From Bacteroidales bacterium (GTDB taxonomy: Bacteria; Bacteroidota; Bacteroidia; Bacteroidales; UBA932): 8,034 nucleotides of DNA. The notes under the pieces are model-generated. The model searched no databases. It was not told the origin of the DNA and worked only from the letters and a program-made list of their open reading frames with translations. A program made the position numbers and the translations under genes. The number at the start of each line of letters is the position of its first letter. The stretch's first letter is position 1. Below, piece by piece: positions 6,335 to 8,034 of the stretch. The stretch spans positions 1-8,034 of the forward strand of contig JAEEQI010000110.1 of the NCBI GenBank assembly GCA_016285215.1, given 5' to 3'.

Positions 6335-7180
6335 TTATAATGCTGCTTTATATTCTCCAAGTATCTGGAAGTCTTCAATGAGGGGACGCACGGCCGAAAG
6401 GGCCTGGAGGTAACGCTCCACATTGGAGAACTTGATGTCTGCGTAAAAGAAATACTGCCACTCGTGGCCCGGGATGGGCAGCGACTGGATACGGGTAAGG
6501 TTCATCTCGTAGAACGAGAGGATGGTAAGGATCTGGGCCAGGGAGCCGGGCTTGTGGGGCAGGGTGAAACAAAGGATGGCTTTGTTAATCTGCCCGCGGG
6601 GCACGGTAAGGGACGGATCCAGGATAAGGAAGCGGGTAAAGTTCTGCTTGTAGGTTTCAATGCCGGGAGCCAGGATATTGAGCCCGTAGAGCCGGGCAGC
6701 CAGGGCCGAAGCTACGGCGCCCACACCCTTTTCTCCGCTTTTGGCTATTTCCCCGGCGCTCTTGGCGGTGTCTTCGCTCTCGATAAGCTTGATCCAGGGG
6801 GCGTTTTTCTCAAACCAGGGGCGGGTCTGGTTGATGGCCATATAATGGGTGCGAACCTCCCTGATATCCTCCAGGCTCTGGCCAGGAAGGGCCATCAGAT
6901 TCTGCTCAATGCGGATATAGACCTCTCCCTTTACCTGTACGTCTTTGCTGCGAAGGAGTTCAAAGTTATGGAGAAGACCGCCGGAGACCGTATTCTCAAT
7001 GGCCATCACGGCAGCATCGGCCCGGCCTTCTTCCATAGCCTTGTACAAACCCTCAAAGGTATCGCACTCTACTATGGACACGCCGTCCTGCCCGGTTTTC
7101 CCGGGCATCTCCCCATAAAAAAGACGGGCTGCCTGTTCGTGAAAGCAGCCCATATAACCTTGAATAGCGATCCTGTGCAT
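6335..7180 (-). CDS. pheA: Prephenate dehydratase PheA (monofunctional, ACT domain)
   Basis: PheA decarboxylates and dehydrates prephenate to phenylpyruvate, the phenylalanine branch. The 281-residue protein starts with the two-lobed catalytic domain: IAIQGYMGCFHEQAA (4-18), ENTVSGGLLHNF (62-73), DTAKSAGEIA (137-146), GAVASALAARLYGL (154-167) and NFTRF (180-184, with the catalytic Thr182 of the TRF motif). An ACT domain follows (about 199-276) for allosteric phenylalanine binding. Its KPGSLAQIL (210-218) matches the GALV element. The usual ESRP element reads QSLP (232-235). No chorismate mutase is fused; that activity is in the last gene of the operon. ATG at 7180 is chosen because the catalytic strand starts immediately, 8 bases after the frr stop, with AAGG just upstream. 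The in-frame ATG at 7249 lies inside frr and adds 23 residues without similarity. Confidence 0.95.
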   Translation of the reverse strand: MHRIAIQGYMGCFHEQAARLFYGEMPGKTGQDGVSIVECDTFEGLYKAMEEGRADAAVMAIENTVSGGLLHNFELLRSKDVQVKGEVYIRIEQNLMALPGQSLEDIREVRTHYMAINQTRPWFEKNAPWIKLIESEDTAKSAGEIAKSGEKGVGAVASALAARLYGLNILAPGIETYKQNFTRFLILDPSLTVPRGQINKAILCFTLPHKPGSLAQILTILSFYEMNLTRIQSLPIPGHEWQYFFYADIKFSNVERYLQALSAVRPLIEDFQILGEYKAAL

Positions 7181-7188
7181 TAACCTTC

Positions 7189-7755
7189 TTAAACGGTAAG
7201 AATGTCTTTTTCCTTGGCGGCAATGAGCTCGTCTACCTTCTTGACCCACTTGTCCGTGACTTTCTGGAGTTCGTCTTCTCCCTCCTTTTCACCGTCCTCG
7301 CTCAGGCCGTCGTTCTTCTGGGCTTTCTTGAGGAGGTCGATACCGTCACGGCGGGCGTTGCGGATGGTAACCTTGGTGGTCTCACCCTGGGCCTTGGCTT
7401 TCTTGATGAGCTCCTTACGGCGCTCCTCGGTGAGCGGCGGAACCATACAGCGGATAATTTCTCCGTTGTTGGACGGGGTCAGGCCCACGTTGGCGTCCAG
7501 AATGGCCTTTTCAATTTTGGCAATCATAGAACGATCCCAGGGCTGGATGGCAATGGTCTTGGCATCCGGCGTGGTAATGGAAGCCACCTGGCTTACCGGA
7601 GTGGCCGTTCCGTAGTAGTCCACCATCACGGGATTGAGGATGGAGGGCGATGCCTTACCCACACGATAGTTCTTGAGGTCTTCCTCCAGATAATCTACTG
7701 CGTCCTGCATCTTGACGGACATAGCGTCCACTATTTCTTTCGCTTGCGGTAACAT
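7189..7755 (-). CDS. frr: Ribosome recycling factor
   Basis: RRF, with EF-G, splits the post-termination 70S ribosome after peptide release. The 188-residue protein matches the family (about 185) and its two-domain plan. A long helical domain I is formed by residues about 1-30 and 105-188, including YRVGKASPSIL (30-40) and the TIRNARRDG segment (around 131-139) with the conserved arginines of the tRNA-mimic arm. Domain II lies between (about 31-104), with VASITTPDAKTIAIQPWD (57-74). The start is supported by AAGGA eight bases upstream of the ATG. It is the first gene behind a clear promoter box, and pheA begins only 8 bases after its stop. It therefore seems to head the aromatic amino acid operon. 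Nothing in the coding sequence is odd. Confidence 0.97.
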   Translation of the reverse strand: MLPQAKEIVDAMSVKMQDAVDYLEEDLKNYRVGKASPSILNPVMVDYYGTATPVSQVASITTPDAKTIAIQPWDRSMIAKIEKAILDANVGLTPSNNGEIIRCMVPPLTEERRKELIKKAKAQGETTKVTIRNARRDGIDLLKKAQKNDGLSEDGEKEGEDELQKVTDKWVKKVDELIAAKEKDILTV

Positions 7756-7763
7756 AGGTTTCT

Positions 7764-7768
7764 TCCTT
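7764..7768 (-). promoter_or_regulatory. Ribosome binding site of frr
   Basis: AAGGA on the minus strand sits eight bases before the frr ATG at 7755. It is the best Shine-Dalgarno match in the window; most other genes here lack one, as is common in Bacteroidota. Confidence 0.55.
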
Positions 7769-7786
7769 TATTGATTTGCGTGAGTG

Positions 7787-7794
7787 CAAATATA
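7787..7794 (-). promoter_or_regulatory. Bacteroidota -7 box for the frr operon
   Basis: TATATTTG on the minus strand fits TAnnTTTG, 31 bases upstream of the frr ATG, so the leader would be about 25 bases. That is too short for a phenylalanine or tyrosine attenuator or leader peptide, and none is visible. No confident -33 TTTG was found. The region upstream of this box contains the divergent box at 7807-7814. Confidence 0.6.
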
Positions 7795-7806
7795 GCAATT
7801 TTTTCC

Positions 7807-7814
7807 TATCTTTG
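7807..7814 (+). promoter_or_regulatory. Bacteroidota -7 box for the 4Fe-4S membrane protein
   Basis: TATCTTTG, the same octamer as at the pfkA and dusB promoters, lies 14 bases before the first possible start codon of the rightmost gene. It is divergent from the frr box, with 12 bases between the two. The two promoters therefore overlap in their upstream regions. Confidence 0.6.
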
Positions 7815-7828
7815 ACACACAACAATAA

Positions 7829-8034
7829 ATGAGGATTATGCTTAAGAAACTTAGAGTGGCGTTAGCCTGGTTTTTCTGGATAGGGATCACCCTCCTTTTC
7901 CTGGATTTCACAGGCGCGTTGCACGGCTACCTGGGCTGGATGGCCAAGGTCCAGTTCCTCCCTGCCCTCCTAGCCCTCAATGTGGGCGTAGTAGTGGCCC
8001 TGGTGCTGCTTACGCTGGTTTTGGGCCGCGTGTA
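7829..8034 (+). CDS. Probable 4Fe-4S polyferredoxin membrane protein, N-terminal part
   Basis: The gene runs off the right edge, so only about 68 residues are visible. After a basic start (MLKKLRV) they form two hydrophobic segments, about residues 8-25 (LAWFFWIGITLLFLDFTG) and 43-65 (PALLALNVGVVVALVLLTLV), counted from the second Met. The LDFTG element, the GWMAKVQFLPALLALNVG segment and the final GRV resemble Bacteroidales membrane proteins of the NapH-like 4Fe-4S type. In those, cysteine clusters follow directly after GRxYC. No cysteine is inside the window, so the iron-sulphur call rests on recognition of the N-terminus. Start may be ATG 7829 or in-frame ATG 7838 (three residues shorter). 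GAGG lies too close to the second, and A-rich DNA precedes the first. Confidence 0.6.
   Translation, partial: MRIMLKKLRVALAWFFWIGITLLFLDFTGALHGYLGWMAKVQFLPALLALNVGVVVALVLLTLVLGRV

Noticed and set aside
5595..6413. Plus-strand open frame of 272 codons opposite the aminotransferase
   Set aside because: Antisense shadow with no motifs; the minus-strand gene is secure.
6464..7183. Plus-strand open frame of 239 codons opposite pheA
   Set aside because: Antisense shadow of a gene with clear catalytic motifs.
7181..7249. Upstream start for pheA at 7249
   Set aside because: It would overlap frr by about 60 bases and add a basic tail without family resemblance; ATG 7180 starts directly at the catalytic strand.
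7756..7786. Phe/Tyr attenuator or leader peptide before the aromatic operon
   Set aside because: The leader after the promoter box is only about 25 bases, with no run of Phe or Tyr codons and no hairpin followed by T's.

Overview
The window looks like a chromosomal housekeeping segment from a member of Bacteroidota, most likely order Bacteroidales; I cannot name the genus. Three things point there. Intergenic regions carry TAnnTTTG boxes, the -7 element of Bacteroidota promoters: TATCTTTG three times and TATATTTG once. There is a DAHP synthase-chorismate mutase fusion beside separate prephenate dehydratase and dehydrogenase genes. Protein motifs also have a Bacteroidales flavour (PfkA, PheA ACT domain, DusB). 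By eye the DNA is fairly GC-rich (mid to upper 50s %) for this group. Coding density is very high, and I see no mobile element, CRISPR array, tRNA or rRNA.

Layout. Positions 1-57 are unassigned. On the minus strand pfkA (1086-2075) is followed by lpxK (58-1086), with stop and start sharing one base (TAATG). A 126-bp divergent intergenic region (2076-2201) holds an inverted pair of copies of a dispersed repeat of the TGTCATyCTGAG type, flanked by mirror-image TATCTTTG boxes. To the right, dusB (2202-3233, plus strand) ends in a stop codon overlapping that of the convergent gene at CTAG. From 7755 down to 3230 on the minus strand runs a tight five-gene unit: frr, pheA, a class I/II aminotransferase, tyrA, and DAHP synthase/chorismate mutase. 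Its gaps are 8 nt and 8 nt, then a 4-nt and a 1-nt overlap. A short divergent promoter region (7756-7828) separates frr from the start of a membrane protein (7829 to the window end) that looks like a 4Fe-4S polyferredoxin of the NapH type.

How the genes work together. The fusion enzyme supplies the first step of the shikimate pathway (DAHP) and also chorismate to prephenate. PheA converts prephenate to phenylpyruvate and TyrA converts it to 4-hydroxyphenylpyruvate. The aminotransferase is well placed to make phenylalanine and tyrosine from these. Ribosome recycling factor is apparently the first gene of the same transcript, linking translation to aromatic amino acid supply. pfkA and lpxK pair glycolysis with lipid A 4'-phosphorylation.

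I found no clearly new system. The items most worth a second look are: the repeat pair, which occupies the expected -33 regions of two divergent promoters; the GTG start of dusB, so close to its promoter box that the mRNA may be leaderless; two unusual active-site residues in PfkA; and frr heading an aromatic amino acid operon.
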